Assembly: GCA_965242505.1 (NCBI GenBank)
Contig: OZ251449.1
Span: forward strand, 1-64,000
From: UBA2966 sp965242505
GTDB lineage: Bacteria; Pseudomonadota; Alphaproteobacteria; UBA2966
Reading direction: 5' to 3'
DNA length: 64,000 nt
In this document: positions 1 through 7,441 of the stretch, piece after piece
Layout of the letters: each line of letters starts with the position of its first letter
Numbering within the stretch: the stretch's first letter is position 1
Translations under genes and position numbers: made by a program
The notes under the pieces: generated by a model
What the model was told of the DNA's origin: nothing
The model's database searches: none
Seen by the model: only the letters and a program-made list of their open reading frames with translations

Positions 1-629
1 TGCTCGTCGGCGCCGCGGCCGTGGAAGGCCGGCGCGCCTACTCGATGGCCGACTATCGGCGCCCGGCGGACCGCCTCGCGTTCGTCGTCAAGCAGGTCCC
101 GGAAGGAGGGTTCACCGATTGGCTGTTCGCCGAGGACCGGACCGGCGCCGAGCTCGATCTCTTCGGGCCGCTCGGCGTCGCGACCTACGCCCCGCCGCTG
201 CCCAACGACCTCGTGTGCATCGCCGGCGGCTCGGGGCTCGCGCCGATGCTGTCCATACTCGATCGCGCGGTCGAGGCGGGACACTTCGAGACCCGCCGCG
301 GGGATCTGTTCTTCGGCGTCCGCGCGGAGCGCGACGTCTATCTTCTCGATCGCCTCGAGGCCTGTGCGGAGCGCGGGTCGGGGAGGCTGAAGGCCACGGT
401 CGTCCTGTCGGACGCCGCGCCCGCGGCGGAACTGATCGCCGCCCACCCGGAACTCCGGTTCGACGCGGGTTTCGTGCACGAGGCCGCGATGCGCGGCATG
501 GCCGGACGCTGGGGGAACGCGATGGCCTACCTCGCCGGCCCGCCGCCGATGGTCGACGCGACGTTGCGGGCGCTGGTCACGGAAGCAAGATTGGCTCCGT
601 CGGCGATTCGTTACGACAAGTTCAGCTGA
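1..629 (+). CDS. Oxygenase reductase component (FAD/NAD(P)H), 5' truncated by window edge
   Basis: C-terminal part of a ferredoxin-NAD(P) reductase-type flavoprotein that would pass electrons from NAD(P)H to the downstream Rieske ferredoxin and oxygenase. The frame is open from base 3, so the true start and any plant-type [2Fe-2S] and FAD N-terminal domains lie upstream of the window. The NAD-binding half is clear: IAGGSGLAPMLSIL is the nucleotide-binding loop and YLAGPPPMVDATL is the typical C-terminal motif before the end IRYDKFS. The gene precedes a ferredoxin and dioxygenase alpha/beta subunits, as in multicomponent aromatic oxygenases. Oddity: bases 480-651 recur at 1222-1393, and the stop overlaps the convergent gene at 611-1075 by 19 bases. 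Confidence 0.85.
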   Translation, partial: LVGAAAVEGRRAYSMADYRRPADRLAFVVKQVPEGGFTDWLFAEDRTGAELDLFGPLGVATYAPPLPNDLVCIAGGSGLAPMLSILDRAVEAGHFETRRGDLFFGVRAERDVYLLDRLEACAERGSGRLKATVVLSDAAPAAELIAAHPELRFDAGFVHEAAMRGMAGRWGNAMAYLAGPPPMVDATLRALVTEARLAPSAIRYDKFS

Positions 630-651
630 ACCCGGCCGGGAACGGCGGGCG
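480..651 (+). repeat. Direct repeat copy 1 (3' end of reductase gene)
   Basis: This 172-bp segment covers the last fifty codons of the reductase plus about 20 bp of flank. It recurs at 1222-1393 with only a few differences, for example tac to tgc and aagattg to gggactg. The pair brackets the protease-like gene at 611-1075, as expected from an insertion or unequal recombination. Confidence 0.9.
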
Positions 652-1075
652 CGGATCGCTTCAGCTTCAGCAACGGACGGTCCGGCGACTCCGGGCGCGG
701 CCCAAGCGTGCGATTGCCGCAGTCCGCCACCAGGTCCAGCGCTCCCAGCACGATCTGGCCGATCAGCGGCTCGCTCGAGGGCGGGCCGACGATGCAGTCC
801 GAGATCATGAAGCGGTCGCCGATGTGGACCGTCACCGGCCCGGCGACCTGGCGGGTCTCCCTGTATTCGTTGGCGTAGGTCACGGCGACCTCGCGCTGCG
901 TTTCGAGCCCGAGCCGGTCGACGACGTCCTTCGGCAGCACGAGCATGACCGCGCCGGTGTTCACCACGCCATCCACCGTCGCGCGGCGCACCGTGGATTC
1001 GTCGCGCAGCCCCCGTCTGACGACTTCGCGGTCGACGGCGTTTTCCAGCTCCATCGAAGCGACGATCTCGCCCAT
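611..1075 (-). CDS. Clan AA retropepsin-like aspartic protease family protein, catalytic Asp replaced by Asn
   Basis: A 154-residue single-domain protein of the bacterial retroviral-like aspartic protease family, the usual size for a half-pepsin that acts as a dimer. The diagnostic loop is VNTGAVMLVLP at residues 38-48, followed by the common DVVDRLGL stretch; the hydrophobic-hydrophobic-G motif LIGQIVLGAL is near 107. In active members the first motif is D-T/S-G, whereas here it is N-T-G, so proteolysis is doubtful unless close relatives share the Asn. An ATG at 1075 is preceded by GGAGG at a rather long distance. The gene faces the reductase tail-to-tail and sits between two copies of the reductase 3' end, which suggests late arrival. 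Confidence 0.7.
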   Translation of the reverse strand: MGEIVASMELENAVDREVVRRGLRDESTVRRATVDGVVNTGAVMLVLPKDVVDRLGLETQREVAVTYANEYRETRQVAGPVTVHIGDRFMISDCIVGPPSSEPLIGQIVLGALDLVADCGNRTLGPRPESPDRPLLKLKRSAPAVPGRVQLNLS

Positions 1076-1221
1076 TCGTCCCGTTCCTCCGTCAACAGCC
1101 GTAATCTACCCCGCATGTCTCATACCTGTCGAGGGCCTGTCCTGGCCTGGCTCCTGGCGCGGGTGAATGACGGCGGTGGGGCTCGTGTTGTGGGGGTATG
1201 ACGTTTTCGGGGCGCGCGGCG

Positions 1222-1371
1222 GAGGCCGCGATGCGCGGCATGGCCGGACGCTGGGGGAACGCGATGGCCTGCCTCGCCGGCCCGCCGCCGATGGTCGACG
1301 CGACGTTGCGGGCGCTGGTCACGGAAGCGGGACTGGCTCCGTCGGCGATTCGTTACGACAAGTTCAGCTGA
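1222..1371 (+). pseudogene. Second copy of the reductase 3' end (fragment)
   Basis: Fifty codons of the oxygenase reductase C-terminus, ending IRYDKFS and TGA, with no start or upstream domains of its own. It copies bases 480-629 with a Tyr-to-Cys and an Arg-to-Gly change; the similarity runs on to 1393. It is probably the original gene end left behind, or a duplicated end created, when the protease-like gene entered this site. Confidence 0.85.
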
Positions 1372-1455
1372 ACCCGGCCGGGAACGACGGGCCGTTGTGA
1401 AGGGCGGGCCGGGTCGCTAGGGTTCGGCGGCGACCGGGGCGTGGGAGTCATCGAC

Positions 1456-1785
1456 ATGAGCTGGCGGCGGGTTTGCGCGGTCGACGACGTCGACGAGGAC
1501 GAGCTGGGGGAATTCGAGGTCGGCGGCGTCACCGTCCTCGTCGCCAACGCGGGCGGGGAGTTCTTCGCCTATCCTCCGTTCTGTCCGCACCAGGAGACGC
1601 CGCTTTCCCTCGGCATGATCGACGGCGATACGCTCACCTGCATCAAGCATCTCTGGCAGTGGAACCTGAAGACCGGCGAGATGCGGGAGAACGCCGAGAG
1701 TCCGTTGCTCCTCTACGAGGTCATGGTCGAAGAGGGCGAGGTCTTCGTGAATCTGGAGAAGGAGCTCAGGTACGGCTACCAGTGA
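1456..1785 (+). CDS. Rieske-type [2Fe-2S] ferredoxin of a multicomponent oxygenase
   Basis: About 109 residues, the normal size for a Rieske ferredoxin of the biphenyl/toluene oxygenase type. The cluster ligands are visible as C43-P-H45 and C62-I-K-H65 within PFCPHQETPL and TCIKHLWQWNL. Its role is one-electron transfer from the upstream reductase to the oxygenase alpha subunit at 1952. The ATG at 1456 is preferred because GGGAG lies about 9 bases upstream; a GTG at 1441 is possible but lacks a comparable site. The gene stands between the reductase fragment and the alpha subunit on the same strand. Confidence 0.9.
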   Translation: MSWRRVCAVDDVDEDELGEFEVGGVTVLVANAGGEFFAYPPFCPHQETPLSLGMIDGDTLTCIKHLWQWNLKTGEMRENAESPLLLYEVMVEEGEVFVNLEKELRYGYQ

Positions 1786-1951
1786 CGCGCCCGCGGGCCC
1801 GCGCCGGGACCCCGCCGGATTTCCATCGAGGTTCCGGATTTCCGCGCCTTCCACGATTGCGGCGTCCCCGGTAATGTCGTACCGTTGCGAACCGGGTCAG
1901 GGTCGTTGACCCGAGGATCGGGGAAACGCCGCATATTCCGGGGATTCAAGC

Positions 1952-3187
1952 ATGTCGCGCACAGCCGAAGAGCATCTCTCTCCGCCCAAGGTCCGGGGCG
2001 ATGCCTACATCCATTCGTCCGTCTACACCGACCCGGACATCTTCGCGGAGGAAGAGGAGAAGGTCCTGCGCCGCACGTGGAAGTTCGTCTGCCACGTCAG
2101 CGAGGTCGCCGAGGTCGGCGACTTCCGGGCCCACCAGTGGACCGGCGCGCCGCTGGTCACCGTGCGCGGAAACGACGACAGGATCCGCACCTTCGTGAAC
2201 ACCTGCTCGCACCGGGGCGCCAAGATCGTGCGCGAGCCGGCCGGCAACATGAAGCACATGACCTGCTTCTTCCACATGTGGGAATACGACCTGTTCGGCA
2301 ACTGCGTCTATCAGCCCCGCGAGGAAGGCTACGCGGAGCTGGGTCCCGCCCGGGAAGACCTGTCCCTTCGCGAGATTCGCACCGACGTTTTCGCCGGCCT
2401 CGTGTTCATCAATTTCGACGGCAACGCCGAGTCGCTGCGCGACTACATCGGCGAGGCGGGAGAACCCTTCGAGAAGATCTTCGACAACCACGAGCTGGAG
2501 GTCTTCCACTACAACCAGACCCACGTGCGCGGGAACTGGAAGGCCTGGTATCTCACCAACTGCGACCTCTATCACGAGTGGTCCCATCTGGTGAACCGCA
2601 CCACCAGCGTGTTGACGCCGGGCTATCACGACCGTCCCTGGCGGATGCAGCGGAACGGCCACGGGTACAACGCGCACCTGATCGACGGCAGTCCGTTCCA
2701 GGTCCAGTACAAGAAGTACAAGAGCTGGAGGAACCGCGACGACCTCGTCTTCAAGGGCCTGGCGCCGGGCGAGTTCCGGGTCACCGACATCTTTCCGAAC
2801 CTGTCGGTGTTCTTCCGCGCCACCTGCATCCGCCTCAACCATTCGACGCCGGTCGCGCCGGGCCACACGATCATGGAAGAGCGCGGGCTCGGCGTCAGGG
2901 GCGAGTCGAAGGAGGACCGCAGGGTCCGCTCGAAGCAGTTCGTGCAGATCTGGGGGCCGTTCAGCCGCAACGCGTCGGAGGACTGCGCCTACGTCGAGGC
3001 GACCCATGCGTGCCAGGAGAGCGGAGCCAGCCCCTACGACCTGATGTCCCGCGTCGAGTACTTCGACGACGGGGCGCACGAGCGCATCCACAGCGACGCC
3101 TATCTGCGCCACTTCTACGAGGAGTGGAGCAGGCTCATGGGGCGGCCGGCCAACAACCCCAGCAACTTCATGATGGCGGCCGAGTAG
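1952..3187 (+). CDS. Rieske non-heme iron ring-hydroxylating dioxygenase, alpha subunit
   Basis: The 411-residue catalytic subunit. An N-terminal Rieske domain carries C85-x-H87 and C105-x2-H108. The mononuclear iron site follows in NCDLYHEWSH, with bridging D205 and ligands H208 and H212. Length and motifs match the aromatic-ring dioxygenase alpha family, which inserts O2 into an aromatic substrate. Substrate identity cannot be read from sequence. The gene is followed 58 bp later by its beta subunit and preceded by ferredoxin and reductase genes, which makes a complete electron chain. GGGGA upstream of ATG 1952 supports the start. Confidence 0.92.
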   Translation: MSRTAEEHLSPPKVRGDAYIHSSVYTDPDIFAEEEEKVLRRTWKFVCHVSEVAEVGDFRAHQWTGAPLVTVRGNDDRIRTFVNTCSHRGAKIVREPAGNMKHMTCFFHMWEYDLFGNCVYQPREEGYAELGPAREDLSLREIRTDVFAGLVFINFDGNAESLRDYIGEAGEPFEKIFDNHELEVFHYNQTHVRGNWKAWYLTNCDLYHEWSHLVNRTTSVLTPGYHDRPWRMQRNGHGYNAHLIDGSPFQVQYKKYKSWRNRDDLVFKGLAPGEFRVTDIFPNLSVFFRATCIRLNHSTPVAPGHTIMEERGLGVRGESKEDRRVRSKQFVQIWGPFSRNASEDCAYVEATHACQESGASPYDLMSRVEYFDDGAHERIHSDAYLRHFYEEWSRLMGRPANNPSNFMMAAE

Positions 3188-3245
3188 CGCTCTCGCGTTC
3201 GAGGGCGGGTCCCGGCGGCCCGCGCCATCGGTTCGACCGACCGCG

Positions 3246-3704
3246 ATGACGATCACCGACGATCAGATCAGGAACCTGATCTACAGGTCGTGCCGGCTTC
3301 TCGACGCCGAGGAGTTCGACGACTACCTCGATCTCTACACGGAGGAGTTCGGGTACAGGGTCACCAACTACTCCCGCGAGATCCGCAAGGAGCAGGAGTG
3401 GATGGACGTCGACCGGGGCGAGATGAAGGGGTTGCTCGCCAACGCGCCCCTGCACTTTCGTCTGCTCGGCAGCTTCATGCGCCACGCCACCGTCTACGAC
3501 ATCGAGCGCGACGGCGACGGCGCCGCCAGGGCGCTCACCTACGTGACCGTCTACTACACGACGCCCGAGGGCGCGACGAGCGTCTGGGCGGTCGGTCGCT
3601 ACCACGACGTGATCGACGTCTCCGGCGATGCGCCGCTGATCGCCGACCGCAACATGAGGCTCGAGACCCGCGAGGTCGGCATCGGCACCCACCTGCCGAT
3701 GTAG
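3246..3704 (+). CDS. Ring-hydroxylating dioxygenase beta subunit (NTF2/SnoaL fold)
   Basis: A 152-residue small subunit that normally forms an alpha3-beta3 oligomer with the preceding alpha subunit and stabilises it. The N-terminal stretch LLDAEEFDDYLDLYTEEF and the C-terminal run of beta strands ending ADRNMRLETREV are typical. The TAG stop at 3702-3704 is the first three bases of the dispersed element motif TAGCCCGCATTTC, so the repeat begins exactly at this gene's end. Confidence 0.9.
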   Translation: MTITDDQIRNLIYRSCRLLDAEEFDDYLDLYTEEFGYRVTNYSREIRKEQEWMDVDRGEMKGLLANAPLHFRLLGSFMRHATVYDIERDGDGAARALTYVTVYYTTPEGATSVWAVGRYHDVIDVSGDAPLIADRNMRLETREVGIGTHLPM

Positions 3705-3890
3705 CCCGCATTTCCCGTACCGGCAGGGATCGAGGAGCGCGGGGCGCGTCCGGACCCCCCTCCCGACCTCCCCCCTGTCAGGGGGGAGGAGTGTCAACGG
3801 TCTCTCCCTCTCCCTTGCAGGGGGAGGGTCGGGGTGGGGGTCGCGGCGCCAGGGGAAGGGGCGCGAACGGACCCTGCGGCGCCCCCGATG
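3702..3890. repeat. MITE-like composite palindromic element, copy 1
   Basis: It begins with TAGCCCGCATTTCCC on the stop codon of the beta-subunit gene. Next comes a perfect palindrome, CCTCCCCCCTG / CAGGGGGGAGG, around 3767-3790. After that is the CTCCCTCTCCCTTGCAGGGGGAGGG palindrome with the GGTCGGGGTGGGGGTCGC tail near 3806-3866. The far terminus is missing. The hairpins probably also end transcription between the convergent genes at 3704 and 3895. Confidence 0.8.
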
Positions 3891-3894
3891 CGGC

Positions 3895-5214
3895 CTACTG
3901 CACCGCCTGCTTCGGTATCTCCTTGTTCGGGTCCTTGAAGGGCACGGGGACGACTTCCGCGTCCACGGGCGCGTCCTCGGCCGGCAGCGCCGCCTTCAGC
4001 TTCGCGCCGACCTTGGCGTAGGCGACCGGCAGGGTCGCCAGGGCGATGTTGGCGCCGTGGGTCGGCGACCAGAAGGCGCTGGTGATGTAGCCGACCTCCC
4101 GGCCCGAACGGTTGGTCACGTACCAGAAGTCCTCGTTGTACCAGGTGATGGGGCTGCCCCCCATCCTGAGTCCGACGAGCTTCTGCTTCACGCCCGCCTT
4201 CGCGATCTTCTGGAGCGCCGCCTTGCCGATGAAGTCGTCCTTCGAGAAGTCGACCTGCCAGCCGAGGCCGACCTCGAACGGGTTGGTCTCGATGTCCATG
4301 TCCTGGCCGTAGGACAGGATGCCGGCCTCCAGGCGGCGGATGTGGCTCGGCGCGATGACCCGCAGGTTGTGCGGCTCGCCGGCCTTCTTGACCGCGCGCC
4401 AGAGCTCGTCGGCGTGGCGCGTGGCGTCGCGCAGGTAGATCTCGTAGCCGACCTCGCCGGAGAACCCCGTGCGCGAGATGACGACGCGCAACCGCCCGAG
4501 ATCGGCGTGCATCAGGCCGTAATAGGGGATCTTCAAGACCTTGCGCCCGAACAGTCCGGTCATCAGCTTGACGGACTTGGGCCCCTGGATCTGCACCGGC
4601 GAGACGTCGATCTCCCTGATCGTCACGTCGTGGCCCGAACAGGCGTTGACGCCCTGCGCCCACAGCAGGACGTCCGAGTCCGAGATGCTGAACCAGAATT
4701 CGTCGTCCGCGACCCGCAGCAGCACCGGGTCGTTGACGATCCCGCCCTCGCGATTGCACAGGATGACGTAGCGGCACGTGTTCGTCGGCAGCTTCCGGTG
4801 GACGTCGCGGGTGATCAGCAGGTTCACGAACTTCGCGGCGTCCGGCCCCTTGATCTGGATCTGCCGCTCCACCGCGACGTTCCACATCGTCACGTGTTTG
4901 GTGAGGTACTCGTACTCCCTCATCAGGCCGCCCTGCGTCATGCTGATGTAGGCCCGCGGGTGGTACATGTGGTTGTAGACCGTGTAGGCCCAGCAACCTT
5001 CCTGTTGGGAGAGATGCCAATAGGGGCTCTTGCGGACGCGGGTCGAGATCAACATGCGGCCTCCGCTGTCGCCGCTCTGGCGCACGTTGATGGGAACGTC
5101 GCGCTTCTTGATGTCGATGACCGGCGGGCGCCTGCCCCCCGGCTTGCGGGCCGCGGACCTGCCGGCGGCCTTCGGCGGACGGGCGGATTTGGAAGCGGAA
5201 GATTGGGCGGGCAT
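3895..5214 (-). CDS. GcvT-family aminomethyltransferase / tetrahydrofolate-dependent demethylase (DmdA/LigM-like)
   Basis: A 439-residue protein of the GcvT fold, longer than glycine-cleavage T protein (about 370 residues). The extra length is a basic Ala/Lys/Arg-rich N-terminus (about 35 residues) and a C-terminal tail. Family hallmarks include YGLMHADLGRLRVVISRTGF, GFSGEVGYEIYL and the NPFEVGLGWQVDF region. No other glycine-cleavage gene is nearby, so a THF-dependent demethylase such as those for dimethylsulfoniopropionate or methoxy-aromatics is more likely; this is inference from context (oxygenases either side). The exact substrate is unknown. Confidence 0.7.
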   Translation of the reverse strand: MPAQSSASKSARPPKAAGRSAARKPGGRRPPVIDIKKRDVPINVRQSGDSGGRMLISTRVRKSPYWHLSQQEGCWAYTVYNHMYHPRAYISMTQGGLMREYEYLTKHVTMWNVAVERQIQIKGPDAAKFVNLLITRDVHRKLPTNTCRYVILCNREGGIVNDPVLLRVADDEFWFSISDSDVLLWAQGVNACSGHDVTIREIDVSPVQIQGPKSVKLMTGLFGRKVLKIPYYGLMHADLGRLRVVISRTGFSGEVGYEIYLRDATRHADELWRAVKKAGEPHNLRVIAPSHIRRLEAGILSYGQDMDIETNPFEVGLGWQVDFSKDDFIGKAALQKIAKAGVKQKLVGLRMGGSPITWYNEDFWYVTNRSGREVGYITSAFWSPTHGANIALATLPVAYAKVGAKLKAALPAEDAPVDAEVVPVPFKDPNKEIPKQAVQ

Positions 5215-5382
5215 GGCGATAGCTCCCGTGTGCGGGCGTTCGAGGCTCGGAAGGGCCGCGCGGGCGCGCGTCCCCTCGCCGTCGATCGGAATATCCCCGC
5301 CTCCGGCGCCGGCGTCTGTTCCCGGCGCGACATGCGGAGAGTCCGAAACCGCGCAAATGCGACGCGGGCCTCATCCGGCGAT

Positions 5383-5686
5383 GGGGGCGCGGCAGGATCC
5401 GTTCGCGCTCCCCCCTTGGCGCGACCCCCACCCCGACCCTCCCCCTGCAAGGGAGAGGGAGAACGAGGGGGGCGGGCCGCCCTGCGCGCTCCCCCCGGCG
5501 CGACCCCCACCCCGGCCCTCCCCCTGCAAGGGAGAGGGAGAACGAGGAGGGCGGGCCGCCCCGCGCGCTCCCCCCTGGCGCGACCCCCACCCCGGCCCTC
5601 CCCCCTGCAAGGGAGAGGGAGAAGAGGGGGGACGGAGGGAGCCGTTGACGCTCCTCCCCCCTGACAGGGGGGTGGAATGCGGGCTA
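5383..5686. repeat. MITE-like palindromic element, copy 2, with three tandem core modules
   Basis: The core GCGACCCCCACCCCG plus CCTCCCCCTGCAAGGG palindrome is repeated three times, starting near 5421, 5500 and 5580, a period of about 80 bp. A CTCCTCCCCCCTGACAGGGGGG palindrome follows near 5650. On the minus strand the right end reads TAGCCCGCATTCC, and its TAG is the stop of the dehalogenase gene. The interval 5215-5382 shows no gene. Confidence 0.85.
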
Positions 5687-6589
5687 CCCGCCGTCGAGCT
5701 CGCGGACGAGGCCGGCGACCGCCTCGCCGATCTCGTCGGGGCTGTCCTCCTGGATGTAGTGGATTCCGGGAACGACGATCTCCCGCGTGTTCGGCAGGCT
5801 GCGGCAGAAGTCGATGCGCGGTCCCTGGACGATGCCGCCCGGCTGGCCGCGAATGAAGACCTTGGGAATCTGCGTTTCCCGAAGCCACGCGGCGTTGGCC
5901 TCCACCGCGGCGGCGACGTCGGCGGGCTCGCCCGAGACCGGCAGGTTGCGCGCCCACGTCAGCGTCGGGCGCCGTCCCTCCCCCGGCTCGGCGAAGGGCC
6001 GCCGGTAGACCGCCATCTCTTCCTCGGTCACGTCGCGCAGGGTGCGCGTCGGGATGCGGGTCTCCACGAACATGTTCTCCTCGAGGATCATCCGCTCGCC
6101 CTCCGGGGAGCGCAGGCGCTCGAACCAGCGGCGCGTCGAGTCCGTGTCCTCCGGGTTCTCCGGGAATTCCTCCCAGGAGAAGGGCGTCACGATGGCCTCG
6201 AAGTGGACGATGCCGCCCATGCGATCGGCGTGCCGGCGCGCCCAGTCGAAGGCCAGCGCCGAACCCCAGTCCTGGCCGACCATGACGACGCCGTCGCCGA
6301 GGTCGAGCGTATCGAGCAGCGTGTCGAGATGGTCCCGGTGGACGGCGTACCGGTAGGCTTCGTCGTCCGACGACGGCAGCTTGTCCGACTCCCCCATGCC
6401 GATGAGGTCCGGCGCGATGCAGCGCGCCGCGGGCTCCACGCGCGGGATGACGTTCCGCCACAGGTAGGACGACGTCGGGTTCCCGTGCAGGAACACCACG
6501 GACCGCCCCGCCCCGGCCTCCACGTAGGCCATGGAGCGGCCGAGGACGGCGGCGCGCCGCCTCGGGTAGGGGTCTGCGGCGGAGATCAT
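5684..6589 (-). CDS. dhaA: Haloalkane dehalogenase (alpha/beta hydrolase)
   Basis: A 301-residue enzyme that hydrolyses carbon-halogen bonds of haloalkanes to alcohol plus halide. The full haloalkane dehalogenase signature is present. The oxyanion/halide region is HGNPTS with N37. The nucleophile is D107 in GQDWGS, with halide-binding W108 beside it. The catalytic acid is E131 in HFEAIVTP and the base is H277 in GIHYIQEDSP. This acid placement is that of the LinB/DhaA subfamily rather than epoxide hydrolases. The stop TAG coincides with the terminus of the palindromic element. It lies downstream of the flavin-reductase-fold gene on the same strand with a 6-bp gap, so the two are probably co-transcribed. 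Confidence 0.9.
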   Translation of the reverse strand: MISAADPYPRRRAAVLGRSMAYVEAGAGRSVVFLHGNPTSSYLWRNVIPRVEPAARCIAPDLIGMGESDKLPSSDDEAYRYAVHRDHLDTLLDTLDLGDGVVMVGQDWGSALAFDWARRHADRMGGIVHFEAIVTPFSWEEFPENPEDTDSTRRWFERLRSPEGERMILEENMFVETRIPTRTLRDVTEEEMAVYRRPFAEPGEGRRPTLTWARNLPVSGEPADVAAAVEANAAWLRETQIPKVFIRGQPGGIVQGPRIDFCRSLPNTREIVVPGIHYIQEDSPDEIGEAVAGLVRELDGG

Positions 6590-6595
6590 CGGAGG

Positions 6596-7309
6596 TCACT
6601 CCCGCGCGAATTCCGCCGCCGGCGGCTGGATCTCGTCCCAGGCCTTGGAGTCGTCGCCGTGGAAACGGTCGTCGTCGGGGGTCTTGTAGGGGAAGATGTT
6701 CTCGGGTTCGATGATCGTGTAGTCGTAGTAGCCGAGGCGCGCCACGGGGCGGAGCTTCTTCATGTCGATCAGCCCGTCGTCGGTGATCACCTCGTCGGCG
6801 ATGTGGATCTGGACGACGTGGCCGACGACCATCGTGGCCCGGCTGCCGTCCTGCGGCGTCGGCATGTCGATGGTCTGCATGTATCTGCATTCCATGGCGA
6901 TCGGGGAGTCCTTCAGGCGCGGCGGCCCGACCTTCTCGCACGGGACGCCCTCCAGCCCCGCTGCCTTCATCTCGTCGAAGTTCCGGGGCGAGTGCCTGGA
7001 CGTGACGACCATCTGGTCGATCAGGTCGGCCGTGCACATGTTGTAGACGAACTCGCCCGTGTCCTCGACGTTGGTGAGCGAGTCCTTGGTCTCACGGGTG
7101 CCCGGCTTGAAGTAGTTGGGGCAGTAGACGACGCAGGGCGGCGAGCCGCTGACCTGATTGAAGAAGCTGTAGGGCGCCAGGTTGAAGTCGCCGTCCGGGC
7201 TCATCGTGCTGATCCAGCCGATCGGCCGCGGCACCACGAGGGCGTTGTAGACCGTGTGCTTGAACGGCGGCGGCCGCATACCGACTTCGTTGGGATCGAA
7301 ATGCGCCAT
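6596..7309 (-). CDS. Flavin reductase-like (FMN-binding split barrel) domain protein
   Basis: A 237-residue protein with the flavin reductase/HpaC-like split-barrel fold. The N-terminus, VPRPIGWISTMSPDGDFNLA, is the standard FMN-binding start of this family, followed by SFFNQVSGSPP. It may reduce flavin for a monooxygenase or act as a flavoprotein oxidoreductase. The ATG at 7309 is chosen because GGAG lies 8-11 bases upstream and homology begins there. The reading frame stays open far upstream only because it runs antisense to GC-rich genes. It is divergent from the Rieske gene at 7442. Confidence 0.8.
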   Translation of the reverse strand: MAHFDPNEVGMRPPPFKHTVYNALVVPRPIGWISTMSPDGDFNLAPYSFFNQVSGSPPCVVYCPNYFKPGTRETKDSLTNVEDTGEFVYNMCTADLIDQMVVTSRHSPRNFDEMKAAGLEGVPCEKVGPPRLKDSPIAMECRYMQTIDMPTPQDGSRATMVVGHVVQIHIADEVITDDGLIDMKKLRPVARLGYYDYTIIEPENIFPYKTPDDDRFHGDDSKAWDEIQPPAAEFARE

Positions 7310-7441
7310 GACGATGCTCCGGGGGTTTGCTTGTTCGCGGCGTTTATAGGATAACGACGGCGGAGAGTCATCCGCGCCGCGGCGACGCGGCGCCGGCGGA
7401 CCGATTTCGAGGACATCGAGAAGACATCGGAGGAGCGACCG

